6,764 nt of DNA from Acholeplasmataceae bacterium (lineage in GTDB: Bacteria; Bacillota_I; Bacilli_A; Acholeplasmatales; Acholeplasmataceae), in contig JAUSOA010000211.1 in the NCBI GenBank assembly GCA_030656435.1, positions 1-6,764 on the forward strand, read 5' to 3'. The number at the start of each line of letters is the position of its first letter. Position 1 is the first letter of the stretch. Shown piece after piece: positions 1 to 5,331 of the stretch. A program made the position numbers and the translations under genes. The notes beneath the pieces are model-generated. The model saw only the letters and a list, made by a program, of their open reading frames with translations, searched no databases and was not told the DNA's origin.

Positions 1-249
1 ATCTTTAATCATGATAATAGTGTTCTCTATCTTAGCCAAAGACATCCATGCTTCACTATATTGCTTGTTTTTCAGCATACCAAAAATTTCCACATACTGC
101 ATTCTTATCAGCATGAATTGTTTTAAGTACCACAATTCATTTGCTAAGGTACAATTGCTAATTTTCGCTTCAACAAGTTCATTTTGTACAGATTGTATTA
201 GTTCAAGATCAACTCTTATTGGCCAATCACTAAGATTCTTAACTATCAT
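1..249 (-). CDS. Hypothetical helical protein, 3' end beyond window
   Basis: An open frame starts at ATG 249-247 and stays open for 83 codons to the left edge, so the C-terminus is missing. The visible protein begins MIVKNLSDWPIRVDLELIQ. It is predicted to be almost entirely helical, with amphipathic segments around residues 13-35, 37-60 and 64-82 rich in Trp, Tyr and Leu, and no signal peptide or membrane segment. The start overlaps the last 11 bases of the upstream membrane-protein gene, which suggests translational coupling; no strong Shine-Dalgarno is seen. The pattern of a short helical repeat with 'YVEIF..LK...Y.EAW' resembles, from memory, N-terminal regions of some bacterial hypothetical proteins that end in Cys/His-rich metal-binding motifs. 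That cannot be tested here because the C-terminus is absent. It is probably the third gene of the operon begun by the ATPase. Function unknown. Confidence 0.7.
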   Translation of the reverse strand, partial: MIVKNLSDWPIRVDLELIQSVQNELVEAKISNCTLANELWYLKQFMLIRMQYVEIFGMLKNKQYSEAWMSLAKIENTIIMIKD

Positions 250-736
250 GTCCGTCATCATTGGCAATATCCTTGATATTTTTCATTGCTTCTTCTAACT
301 TTGTCGCATCGCCTTCAAAATTAAAATCTATAGTTCTTGAACCTTTTCTTACCTTGATAGCCAGTTCAACCTTAACTTTCCCGGGGTCCTTTTTTCCTCT
401 TTTAATTTTGTCGGTGATAAAAGAAACAATTAATCCTGTAACAATTGGTAACAAAACATAAGTAACTGCTATTTCAGCTAACCTAATCCATTCGTGATGC
501 ATAACGTTTTCGTTATAGTAGTCATCAAATGCTAACTTCATGTCTCTATTGGATTGCACTTTTAAATAGTTATAAAAATCTGTTGTACCTTCAGGGTAAG
601 TATAGCCTTCCTTGCCTCTAAATCCTATTAGTGGCACTATTATTATCTGATTGTCGGTAATCTCACTAAGACATCCTCTAACATATTTGTCTTCAATGAG
701 CTCTATATCGTTTATGATATATTTAATCTCGTCCAT
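239..736 (-). CDS. Small single-TM protein, putative partner of the ATPase
   Basis: This 165-residue protein of unknown family starts MDEIKYIIND. The ATG at 736 was preferred to an in-frame upstream start at 781 because a perfect AAAGGAGG lies 7 nt before it. Residues 1-84 form an acidic soluble N-terminal region. Residues about 86-108 (AEIAVTYVLLPIVTGLIVSF) form one strongly hydrophobic helix, followed at once by a basic stretch DKIKRGKK, which by the positive-inside rule places the C-terminus in the cytoplasm. Residues 119-158 look like beta-beta-alpha (VKVELAIKV, RTIDFNF, then helix KLEEAMKNI). Such a small module attached to one TM helix recalls effector-associated proteins of bacterial conflict systems (inference). 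The gene lies 99 bp downstream of the ATPase gene and overlaps the next ORF by 11 bp, so co-expression is likely. It could be a membrane anchor or effector for the ATPase; no catalytic motif is visible. Confidence 0.85.
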   Translation of the reverse strand: MDEIKYIINDIELIEDKYVRGCLSEITDNQIIIVPLIGFRGKEGYTYPEGTTDFYNYLKVQSNRDMKLAFDDYYNENVMHHEWIRLAEIAVTYVLLPIVTGLIVSFITDKIKRGKKDPGKVKVELAIKVRKGSRTIDFNFEGDATKLEEAMKNIKDIANDDGHDS

Positions 737-743
737 TTTAATT

Positions 744-751
744 CCTCCTTT
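744..751 (-). promoter_or_regulatory. Strong Shine-Dalgarno for the TM-protein gene
   Basis: AAAGGAGG on the minus strand with a 7-nt spacer to ATG 736. It fixes the start of the 165-residue protein and excludes the longer 180-residue reading from 781. It is the strongest ribosome-binding site in the operon, so the second gene may be translated more than the ATPase, whose site is only GGAG before a GTG. Confidence 0.85.
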
Positions 752-801
752 GTTTAGATTCAATAAACTTAATTGACACACTAGAATATTTTTTCAAAAT
801 C

Positions 802-828
802 GAAGTTACGTATTATAAATACAACTTC
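802..828 (-). terminator. Intercistronic stem-loop after the ATPase gene
   Basis: The sequence folds as a perfect hairpin: GAAGTT pairs with AACTTC and GTATT with AATAC, giving 11 pairs with a 2-nt bulge and a 3-nt loop. It lies 8 nt beyond the ATPase stop. On the minus strand it is followed by GATTTTG and not by a clean U-run, so it is a weak terminator at best. It could instead be a partial attenuator or a 3' mRNA stabiliser that adjusts the ratio of ATPase to membrane protein. Confidence 0.5.
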
Positions 829-835
829 AAAATTT

Positions 836-3010
836 CTATAATGAGTTTACTATAATCAATTCTTGTGCAATCGAAAGTAATTTTTCACTGCCAACATCAA
901 TTAAAGGTTCATACATAAAGCTGTTTACATGAATAAATGATGGAGCAACTGTAACGGCTCTGTCATATAACTTTTTTTCATCCAATGTCAAATAATGGAG
1001 GGATAGTCGCTTCAGTTGTTTTGTCCAATTTTGACCAGCAGCAATAATTGGATTTGCACCTGCGTTGTTATTTCTGTATTTTTCAAGCAGAAAGTAATCT
1101 GAAGCCAACCTGATAAAGAGACCCAAGATTAACTTCTTTTTAATATCACTTTCAACAACTGGACTAGTGATGTTTTTTGCTTCGTGGATTAACAAATCCC
1201 AATATGAAGTTGACGAAGATATACTAGTATGCACAATTCCATTACTCGAATACACTGAAGATAAACCGTTCAAAGATAACGTGGATGTGATCAAATTAAA
1301 ATGAAGATAATCACAAAGCATAGTATAATTTGGAGATGTGTCTCCTTCTTGTAATTCAACAAGATTTCTTAAAAATGGAATTAATGAAATTAATGAAGGG
1401 ATATCGTTTCTAGTTTTCCAATCTCTAAATAATTGAAAGGACTCATAGTCTGATGAATTAGCAATAAATAATGAAACATCCTCATTTGTATCTAAATATG
1501 CAAAAAGTCTAGAATTGAGATTTCCCCCTAGAGAAATGCAAGTAGATCGATAAAAATCAAAATTATGCGTAAGTATAATTAATTGAATATTGGTATCAGA
1601 ACTCAACTCTGATAAATATTCAATCATCGCATATTTATTTTTATAGTCAAATGAATCGACAATATCATCAGCTATTATAGTATATGGAATTCCAATCATG
1701 TTTTTTAATTTTATTTCAAATAGAAAATATAGAATAAATATAGCACGTTTTTCTCCAGAACTGAATCTATTGAAAATCTCATCATTTATTTCATTCCCAG
1801 AAGTTTTTAGCACCTTTATAAATACTGGTTCCTGTGTACCAACAATCGCATTAACCTGATTTGAAATTGCAATATCAAAATACCTATTGTTGAATCTTTG
1901 ATTATATGTTTCAATAACACTTCTCCAAATTGATTCTGTTTTCTTTGCTTCAATATAGATCTTGTCAATTTCAAGTTTAGCTACTTCAATATCCTTTCGT
2001 AGCAGATCCATTTCGTCTATAAATTTTTCAATTTTCTTGAAGATTAGGTCGATTTTAAATTCTGATGGTTTTGCTAATTTTTCAAGTAACCATTTGTTAT
2101 CTGTAATTGCACTAATAATTTCTCTTGAATCTTTATTTGCATCTAACACTTTTTTTGCAGCTAGAAATGAGTTTTTCATTTCATCCGAACCATACGCAGT
2201 TCTTATAGAATCTTCGATAAGCTCATCTACACCCTGTTTATCTAAATCCTCATCATTTATGTGAAGCATATGTCCTGCCTCATAGTATTTATTTGTTACA
2301 AGGCTTTTATGCGAATTTTCTAGTTGTGTAATTCCAAAAGTAGCACTAAATATTTTTTCGTTAAGTTTAACATCCTTAAGCTTTTGAAACTCTTCACATT
2401 TTTGTTTAAAAGTATTGTCATTAAGTATTGGTTCTGTCTTTGCATTAAATAATGAAGAATAACTAATAGTTGAGCAATCATCTGTGATGAAATTATGCAT
2501 TGTTGTGAATACTGAATTAATTTTCTGGAGTTCACTTTCTCCATGAAACATACTGAAAAATTCGTCAATCTTTGTGTTCTTAGCACCTTTTTTTTCTTCA
2601 AGAACATTCACTGCAAATATTGTTTTAATTAAGTCGAGTTTATCTTTGATGGATGCCATTTGCACTTCATATTGCTTTTTTAATGCAGTCGAAACAACTA
2701 TTTTAGCCATTTCTTTATCTTTAAAAATTGTATCAAATATATCTTCACCTTTAAAAATAACTAAATCTAAATGTTTTGGAGTTGTACTTTCCGTTATGGA
2801 AACACCATTATTTTTGATCGAAAAGGAAGCAGGGATACCATTGAAAACATCTCTAGGGTTTTGATCTAGAGATATAGCGAAAAGACCATCAGTGAGGGAT
2901 GATTTCATAACACCATTAGGCGAATATATTATTGTGTTCTGGTTAATCAAATCACAATTACTTAATTTTTTTATACCAAATACGCTCTCTAGTTTACTAA
3001 TTTCAATCAC
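836..3010 (-). CDS. SMC/ABC-type AAA ATPase, putative phage-defence protein
   Basis: A 724-residue cytosolic ATPase related to the AAA_13 / RloC-PrrC-like ABC ATPases. Walker A is at 30-38 (SPNGVMKSS), with Val-Met in place of the usual Gly-x-Gly spacing before Lys36. The coiled-coil-prone helical insertion spans roughly 105-365. The ABC signature is at 416-422 (FSSGEKR), Walker B at 443-449 (YTIIADD), a D-loop-like DSFD at 452-455, and the switch His482 lies in ILTHNFDF. Together these form a composite site typical of a head-dimerising ATPase. Residues 525-724 are an extra helical domain containing RNLVE (548-552), YLH (568-570) and a striking HVNSFMYEP (694-702). The last of these I recall as conserved in bacterial 'AAA family ATPase' proteins of this sort. 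The GTG start at 3010 is supported by GGAG at 3018-3021 with a 7-nt spacer; an ATG at 3023 is out of frame and stops after six codons. It is the first gene of a likely operon, with an IS 52 bp upstream. Very low GC (14/60 in 1561-1620) fits horizontal acquisition. The substrate is unknown; a nuclease or tRNase role for the C-terminus is only a possibility. Confidence 0.85.
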   Translation of the reverse strand: MIEISKLESVFGIKKLSNCDLINQNTIIYSPNGVMKSSLTDGLFAISLDQNPRDVFNGIPASFSIKNNGVSITESTTPKHLDLVIFKGEDIFDTIFKDKEMAKIVVSTALKKQYEVQMASIKDKLDLIKTIFAVNVLEEKKGAKNTKIDEFFSMFHGESELQKINSVFTTMHNFITDDCSTISYSSLFNAKTEPILNDNTFKQKCEEFQKLKDVKLNEKIFSATFGITQLENSHKSLVTNKYYEAGHMLHINDEDLDKQGVDELIEDSIRTAYGSDEMKNSFLAAKKVLDANKDSREIISAITDNKWLLEKLAKPSEFKIDLIFKKIEKFIDEMDLLRKDIEVAKLEIDKIYIEAKKTESIWRSVIETYNQRFNNRYFDIAISNQVNAIVGTQEPVFIKVLKTSGNEINDEIFNRFSSGEKRAIFILYFLFEIKLKNMIGIPYTIIADDIVDSFDYKNKYAMIEYLSELSSDTNIQLIILTHNFDFYRSTCISLGGNLNSRLFAYLDTNEDVSLFIANSSDYESFQLFRDWKTRNDIPSLISLIPFLRNLVELQEGDTSPNYTMLCDYLHFNLITSTLSLNGLSSVYSSNGIVHTSISSSTSYWDLLIHEAKNITSPVVESDIKKKLILGLFIRLASDYFLLEKYRNNNAGANPIIAAGQNWTKQLKRLSLHYLTLDEKKLYDRAVTVAPSFIHVNSFMYEPLIDVGSEKLLSIAQELIIVNSL

Positions 3011-3017
3011 GTTTCTG

Positions 3018-3021
3018 CTCC
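3018..3021 (-). promoter_or_regulatory. Ribosome-binding site supporting GTG start of the ATPase
   Basis: GGAG lies 7 nt before GTG 3010. The overlapping ATG at 3023-3021 is in another frame and closes after six codons, so GTG is the best supported start. The site is modest and may keep ATPase expression low. Confidence 0.65.
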
Positions 3022-3062
3022 ATTTCTAATCAATAAAGATTGAATAACCGATGAGTTCTTAA

Positions 3063-3070
3063 AATAATGG
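3063..3070. repeat. Candidate 8-bp target-site duplication, left copy
   Basis: AATAATGG lies directly left of the IS end and is repeated exactly at 4439-4446 directly right of the element. IS256-family transposition typically makes 8- or 9-bp duplications. A caveat applies: the same octamer also precedes the second IS remnant, so it could instead be part of the ancestral IS flank. Confidence 0.6.
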
Positions 3071-3096
3071 TAGTGTCAAGAATTATGTGTAAATGA
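3071..3096. repeat. IS256-type terminal inverted repeat, left
   Basis: It matches the reverse complement of 4411-4436 at 21 of 26 positions, with the inner 11 bases identical. It begins TAGTGTCAAG, so the minus strand carries TTGACA reading outward toward the ATPase gene. The same 26 bases are repeated without change at 4447-4472 in the neighbouring remnant. Confidence 0.85.
3074..3079 (-). promoter_or_regulatory. Outward-facing -35 box (TTGACA) in IS end
   Basis: A perfect consensus -35 hexamer in the terminal repeat points toward the ATPase gene. IS256-family ends are known to create hybrid promoters in this way. At 17-bp spacing the flanking hexamer is ACTCAT (3051-3056), which matches TATAAT at only 3 of 6 positions. 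A functional hybrid promoter is therefore possible but not convincing. No better promoter is seen in the 52 bp between the IS and the start. Confidence 0.35.
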
Positions 3097-3141
3097 CTTC
3101 AATTAAAGTATTATGAATTGTCTTTAGTGCCTTTGGTTTTT

Positions 3142-4329
3142 TTAAGCACGACTTTTATTAGACATTTCATTCAGCTCAGCAGTCACAAGTTTAAAGCCTT
3201 TATGGATTCTCATCTGGAATCTCTGATTATAGTCACCAGCATAAGTGCCGATGAATCTGATGAGTGAATCCTCATTCGGAAACTGCTCCTTACGCTTTGT
3301 GTAACGCTTCAGATGCTTATTGAATCCCTCGATCAAGTTCGTCGTGTAGATGGACGCTCTAATCTGTTTAGGGAAAGACAAAAAGGTAAATAGAGATGGA
3401 TTACTCTTAAATCTGTCAGTGACCTTTGGATATCTTTTATCCCAGGTTTGAATGAATGCAGCAAGCTTTTCTTCAGCAGCATCCAATGTGTCTTGGGTAT
3501 AAACCGTCTTTAGATCACTTAAGACCTCTGCTCTATCTTTCACTCTCACTGAATGGGCAACATTTCTAGATAAATGAACCCAACAAGATTGGTGTAAGGC
3601 TTTCGGAAATACATTGGATATCGCATCTTTAATCCCTGTTAATCCATCAGTAACAAACAATAATGTTTCCTCAACACCTCTAACTCTAAGATCTGATAAG
3701 ACGATCTCCCAGTTATGGGCGGATTCGGTCGGATAGAGGCTATATGAAAGGATTTCTTTATACCCCTCAGGCGTGATTCCTAAAGCGAAGTATAAAGCTT
3801 CTTTGGTGACCGTATCTCGTCTGACTGGTAAGTGCGTAGCATCTAAGTAGATCACCGCATAACGCTTAGATAACGCTCGATGATTGAACGCATGGATATC
3901 GCCCACAACTGCAGCGGTGATGTTAGAAACGGTCTGCTTGGTGTAGTGATGACCATACATTTTATCAATGATGCGTGATATTTCTTCAGTGGTCATCCCG
4001 TTTGAGTAGAGGTGAATGATCATGGACTCTACGGTGTCGTTCTGTCTCTTATAAGGTGTTAACGTCTGATTCTCAAACTCACCGTTTCGATCTCTTGGAA
4101 TCTTGAGACTTAACTCACCATACTGTGTCTTTAATGTGCGTTCATAATAGCCGTTTCGGCTATTTCCCGAGTTGAATCCCTTACGATCATATTTATCGTA
4201 ATCGAGGAATTCTCTGAGTTCAATCTGAAGCAGCTGATTCACTGCACTCTCGACATGGTATCTAAATATTTCAGTGATATCTTTACCTTCGAGTAGCGTT
4301 TTTAAGAGTTCTGTTGTAAAATCATTCAT
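3142..4329 (-). CDS. IS256-family (mutator-type) DDE transposase
   Basis: A 395-residue transposase that catalyses copy-out/paste-in movement of the surrounding IS. The catalytic triad is visible: D163 in VIYLDATHLP, D228 in LLFVTDGLTGIKDAI, and E334 in YTTNLIEGFNKHLKR. The family-specific C-x2-H motif is at 249-252 (CWVH), after the second Asp. The N-terminal part contains the conserved GNSRNGYYERT (55-65) and helix-turn-helix-like GMTTEEISRII (111-121). Length is normal for the family, with no frameshift or internal stop, so it is probably active. The ATG at 4329 has AAGGAG (4337-4342) 7 nt upstream and a consensus -10 at 4369-4374. Its base composition is clearly less AT-rich than the ATPase gene next to it. 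Confidence 0.97.
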   Translation of the reverse strand: MNDFTTELLKTLLEGKDITEIFRYHVESAVNQLLQIELREFLDYDKYDRKGFNSGNSRNGYYERTLKTQYGELSLKIPRDRNGEFENQTLTPYKRQNDTVESMIIHLYSNGMTTEEISRIIDKMYGHHYTKQTVSNITAAVVGDIHAFNHRALSKRYAVIYLDATHLPVRRDTVTKEALYFALGITPEGYKEILSYSLYPTESAHNWEIVLSDLRVRGVEETLLFVTDGLTGIKDAISNVFPKALHQSCWVHLSRNVAHSVRVKDRAEVLSDLKTVYTQDTLDAAEEKLAAFIQTWDKRYPKVTDRFKSNPSLFTFLSFPKQIRASIYTTNLIEGFNKHLKRYTKRKEQFPNEDSLIRFIGTYAGDYNQRFQMRIHKGFKLVTAELNEMSNKSRA

Positions 4330-4368
4330 GAGGGATCTCCTTCTGTATAGTGGTTTTTCGACAACTCT

Positions 4369-4397
4369 ATTATACTAAAGTGAGATTCCTTTTTAAA
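4369..4397 (-). promoter_or_regulatory. Internal promoter of the transposase gene
   Basis: The minus strand shows TTTAAA (4392-4397), a 17-bp spacer and a perfect TATAAT (4369-4374), 39 nt upstream of the transposase ATG. The -35 matches at 4 of 6 positions. This is the likely resident weak-to-moderate promoter of the element. Confidence 0.65.
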
Positions 4398-4410
4398 TTC
4401 TATTCAGTTT

Positions 4411-4436
4411 TCATTTACACAAAATATTTTACGCTA
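4411..4436. repeat. IS256-type terminal inverted repeat, right
   Basis: Partner of 3071-3096 (21/26 matches in inverted orientation). On the minus strand it contains TAAAAT, which becomes a -10 box when another IS end lies close by, as it does here. Confidence 0.85.
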
Positions 4437-4455
4437 TGAATAATGGTAGTGTCAA
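4426..4455 (-). promoter_or_regulatory. Hybrid junction promoter between two IS ends
   Basis: TTGACA (4450-4455) from the left end of the neighbouring IS remnant is followed, after 18 bp, by TAAAAT (4426-4431) from the right end of the intact IS. The match is 6/6 and 5/6 to consensus. It reads into the transposase gene with a leader of about 90 nt. This is the arrangement expected of an IS circle or tandem junction promoter, here fixed in the chromosome by abutting ends. Activity is inferred. Confidence 0.55.
4439..4446. repeat. Candidate 8-bp target-site duplication, right copy
   Basis: AATAATGG is identical to 3063-3070. It separates the intact IS from the left end of the adjacent remnant, which implies that the new element landed exactly 8 bp from the end of an older one, or that the octamer is an ancestral flank. 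Confidence 0.55.
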
Positions 4456-4565
4456 GAATTATGTGTAAATGAAATGAATTAAAGTATTAAGAACTCTCTT
4501 TAGTGCTTTTAGAATTTTGAACGCGACGTTTAATTGAACATTTCATTCAGTTCAGCAGCCAGTAC
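4447..4565 (-). mobile_element. Remnant end of a second IS256-family element
   Basis: The first 26 bases are identical to the terminal repeat at 3071-3096. The following ~90 bases can be aligned to 3097-3187 with many substitutions, through the 3' end of the transposase gene (CATTTCATTCAG block). Similarity stops near 4565. The divergence shows that this is a related but different element, not a duplication of the intact one. The rest of this second element is missing. Confidence 0.75.
4530..4565 (-). pseudogene. Transposase C-terminal fragment
   Basis: The minus-strand frame reads ...LAAELNEMFN followed by TAA at 4532-4530, matching LVTAELNEMSNKSRA at the end of the intact transposase but stopping earlier. 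The frame continues upstream to about 4632 as a peptide with no clear transposase similarity and then meets stops, so only the last dozen codons are recognisable. No function is expected. Confidence 0.6.
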
Positions 4566-4891
4566 AACACTGATTTCTCGTGTATATATTTTTTTAGCGC
4601 TATTTACATCTTTGTTCCTTAGTGTATTTCACAGTGACCCCAATGACTACATTATTATTCTTTAATGTACCTTTGTATATTCTGGGGTGTCTACTTTTAT
4701 ATTACCAGTTCAAATTTTATGGACTTCAAAAAAATCGCTTTCCGTATTTTGGACGTCCCACCATACGGTACCCGTCAATGACAATTTTGAGTCTATAGGG
4801 GGGGGGAGATAATTATATTATTATATTTGTTTTCTTAAATATTGGCTTGTGTCGAGCATTTATACAGATGGCAATCAATACTTGAATCAGC
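4566..4891. other. Gene-free stretch, probably decayed mobile DNA
   Basis: No credible gene is seen on either strand. Minus-strand frames are short and interrupted: one 33-codon piece ending at 4600 contains RIYKGTLKNNNVVIGVTVKY without a start codon, and a 12-codon ORF starts with MVGRPKYGKRFF. These could be scraps of a broken gene but match nothing I can name. The stretch also holds a nested inverted repeat (4742-4768) and a run of nine G (4798-4806) followed by AT-only sequence. Confidence 0.5.
4742..4768. repeat. Inverted repeat enclosing an 8-bp palindrome
   Basis: CCGTAT (4742-4747) pairs with ATACGG (4763-4768), and between them lies the perfect palindrome GGACGTCC (4751-4758). There is no U-tract on either side, so it is not a typical terminator. 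It could be a protein-binding or recombination site, or chance. It lies 30 bp from the G9 tract. Confidence 0.4.
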
Positions 4892-4935
4892 AATAAAAAC
4901 GCCACAGAAAGGCTGTTTAACCTTAATGTTGCGTT
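4892..4935 (-). terminator. Rho-independent terminator of the 122-aa gene
   Basis: On the minus strand AACGC pairs with GCGTT, then TGT/ACA and AAGG/CCTT continue the stem around an 8-nt loop, with small internal mismatches. The stem is followed at once by TTTTTATT. It starts 28 nt beyond the stop of the 122-residue ORF and so closes the small terminase-like transcription unit before the IS remnant. Confidence 0.7.
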
Positions 4936-4962
4936 GTTTCTGTCTTGTATGGATTTTTACTG

Positions 4963-5331
4963 TTAAACGTTATTATCGAATACTTCTGGCATCTCTATAG
5001 GGTGAGTTTCATGAATATAAACTTCTTTACTCATATGAGTCTGAATACTTCTAACGTATTTGATAACATCGTTAATATCTTTGAAGGTTCTCGACTCAAT
5101 TGGCGTTAACTCGACATGATGATCATCAAATTTCAAAACATTTACTATGAAATTGAAGAGTTCTTTTCGATAAGTAATATAGATTAGTTCATGATTCTTC
5201 ATGCTTTTGAAATCTTCTTTTAATCTACCGATCAGTTTGCCATTGGTTGTTTCATCAGCATAATCAGATATCAATAAGGCTTTGTAGTACGTAGGAAAGT
5301 TTCCATTCATCAAGTTATCTAAATCAATCAT
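4963..5331 (-). CDS. Hypothetical protein downstream of small terminase
   Basis: A 122-residue soluble protein that I do not recognise. It starts MIDLDNLMNGNFPTYYKALL and is acidic overall, with no membrane segment, signal peptide or cysteine motif. A central segment, LIYITYRKELFNFIVNVLKF, looks like strand plus helix, and the C-terminal part VYIHETHPIEMPEVF is polar. Its ATG lies inside the end of the upstream gene (8-bp overlap ATGATTGA), with GAGG 9 nt before it, so it is almost certainly co-translated with the terminase-like protein. In phages the position after a small terminase normally holds the large terminase; this protein has no Walker A or nuclease motif and is far too short to be one. 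It might be an accessory packaging or regulatory protein. It is followed by a terminator at 4892-4935. Confidence 0.75.
   Translation of the reverse strand: MIDLDNLMNGNFPTYYKALLISDYADETTNGKLIGRLKEDFKSMKNHELIYITYRKELFNFIVNVLKFDDHHVELTPIESRTFKDINDVIKYVRSIQTHMSKEVYIHETHPIEMPEVFDNNV

Larger units (their letters stand above)
3071..4438 (-). mobile_element. IS256-family insertion sequence, apparently complete
   Basis: About 1.37 kb, a normal length for IS256 family members. It has terminal inverted repeats at 3071-3096 and 4411-4436, one DDE transposase gene filling most of the element, and an 8-bp candidate duplication outside both ends. The right end extends 2 nt beyond the aligned repeat if the AATAATGG duplication is accepted, so the exact ends are uncertain by a few bases. 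The element is more GC-rich than its surroundings (26/60 in 3241-3300 against 14/60 in 1561-1620), which fits a recent arrival from another genome. It sits between the ATPase operon and phage-like DNA and probably removed or displaced the native upstream region of the ATPase gene. Confidence 0.85.

Noticed and set aside
11..298. Plus-strand ORFs at 11-298, 261-461, 1962-2264, 2574-2864 and 5601-5846
   Set aside because: Each lies opposite a well-supported minus-strand gene, has Ser/Phe/Ile-rich shadow composition and shows no domain.
737..781. Longer N-terminus (15 extra residues) for the TM protein
   Set aside because: A perfect AAAGGAGG with 7-nt spacing lies inside this extension and points to ATG 736; nothing similar precedes 781.
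2320..2607. Minus-strand 95-codon ORF in another frame of the ATPase gene
   Set aside because: It lies fully inside the ATPase gene, is Lys/Gln-rich and has no recognisable motif, so it is a frame shadow.
4600..4700. Short coding piece with KGTLKNNNVVIGVTVKY
   Set aside because: It has no start codon, only about 33 codons, and stops on both sides in all neighbouring frames; at most a gene scrap.
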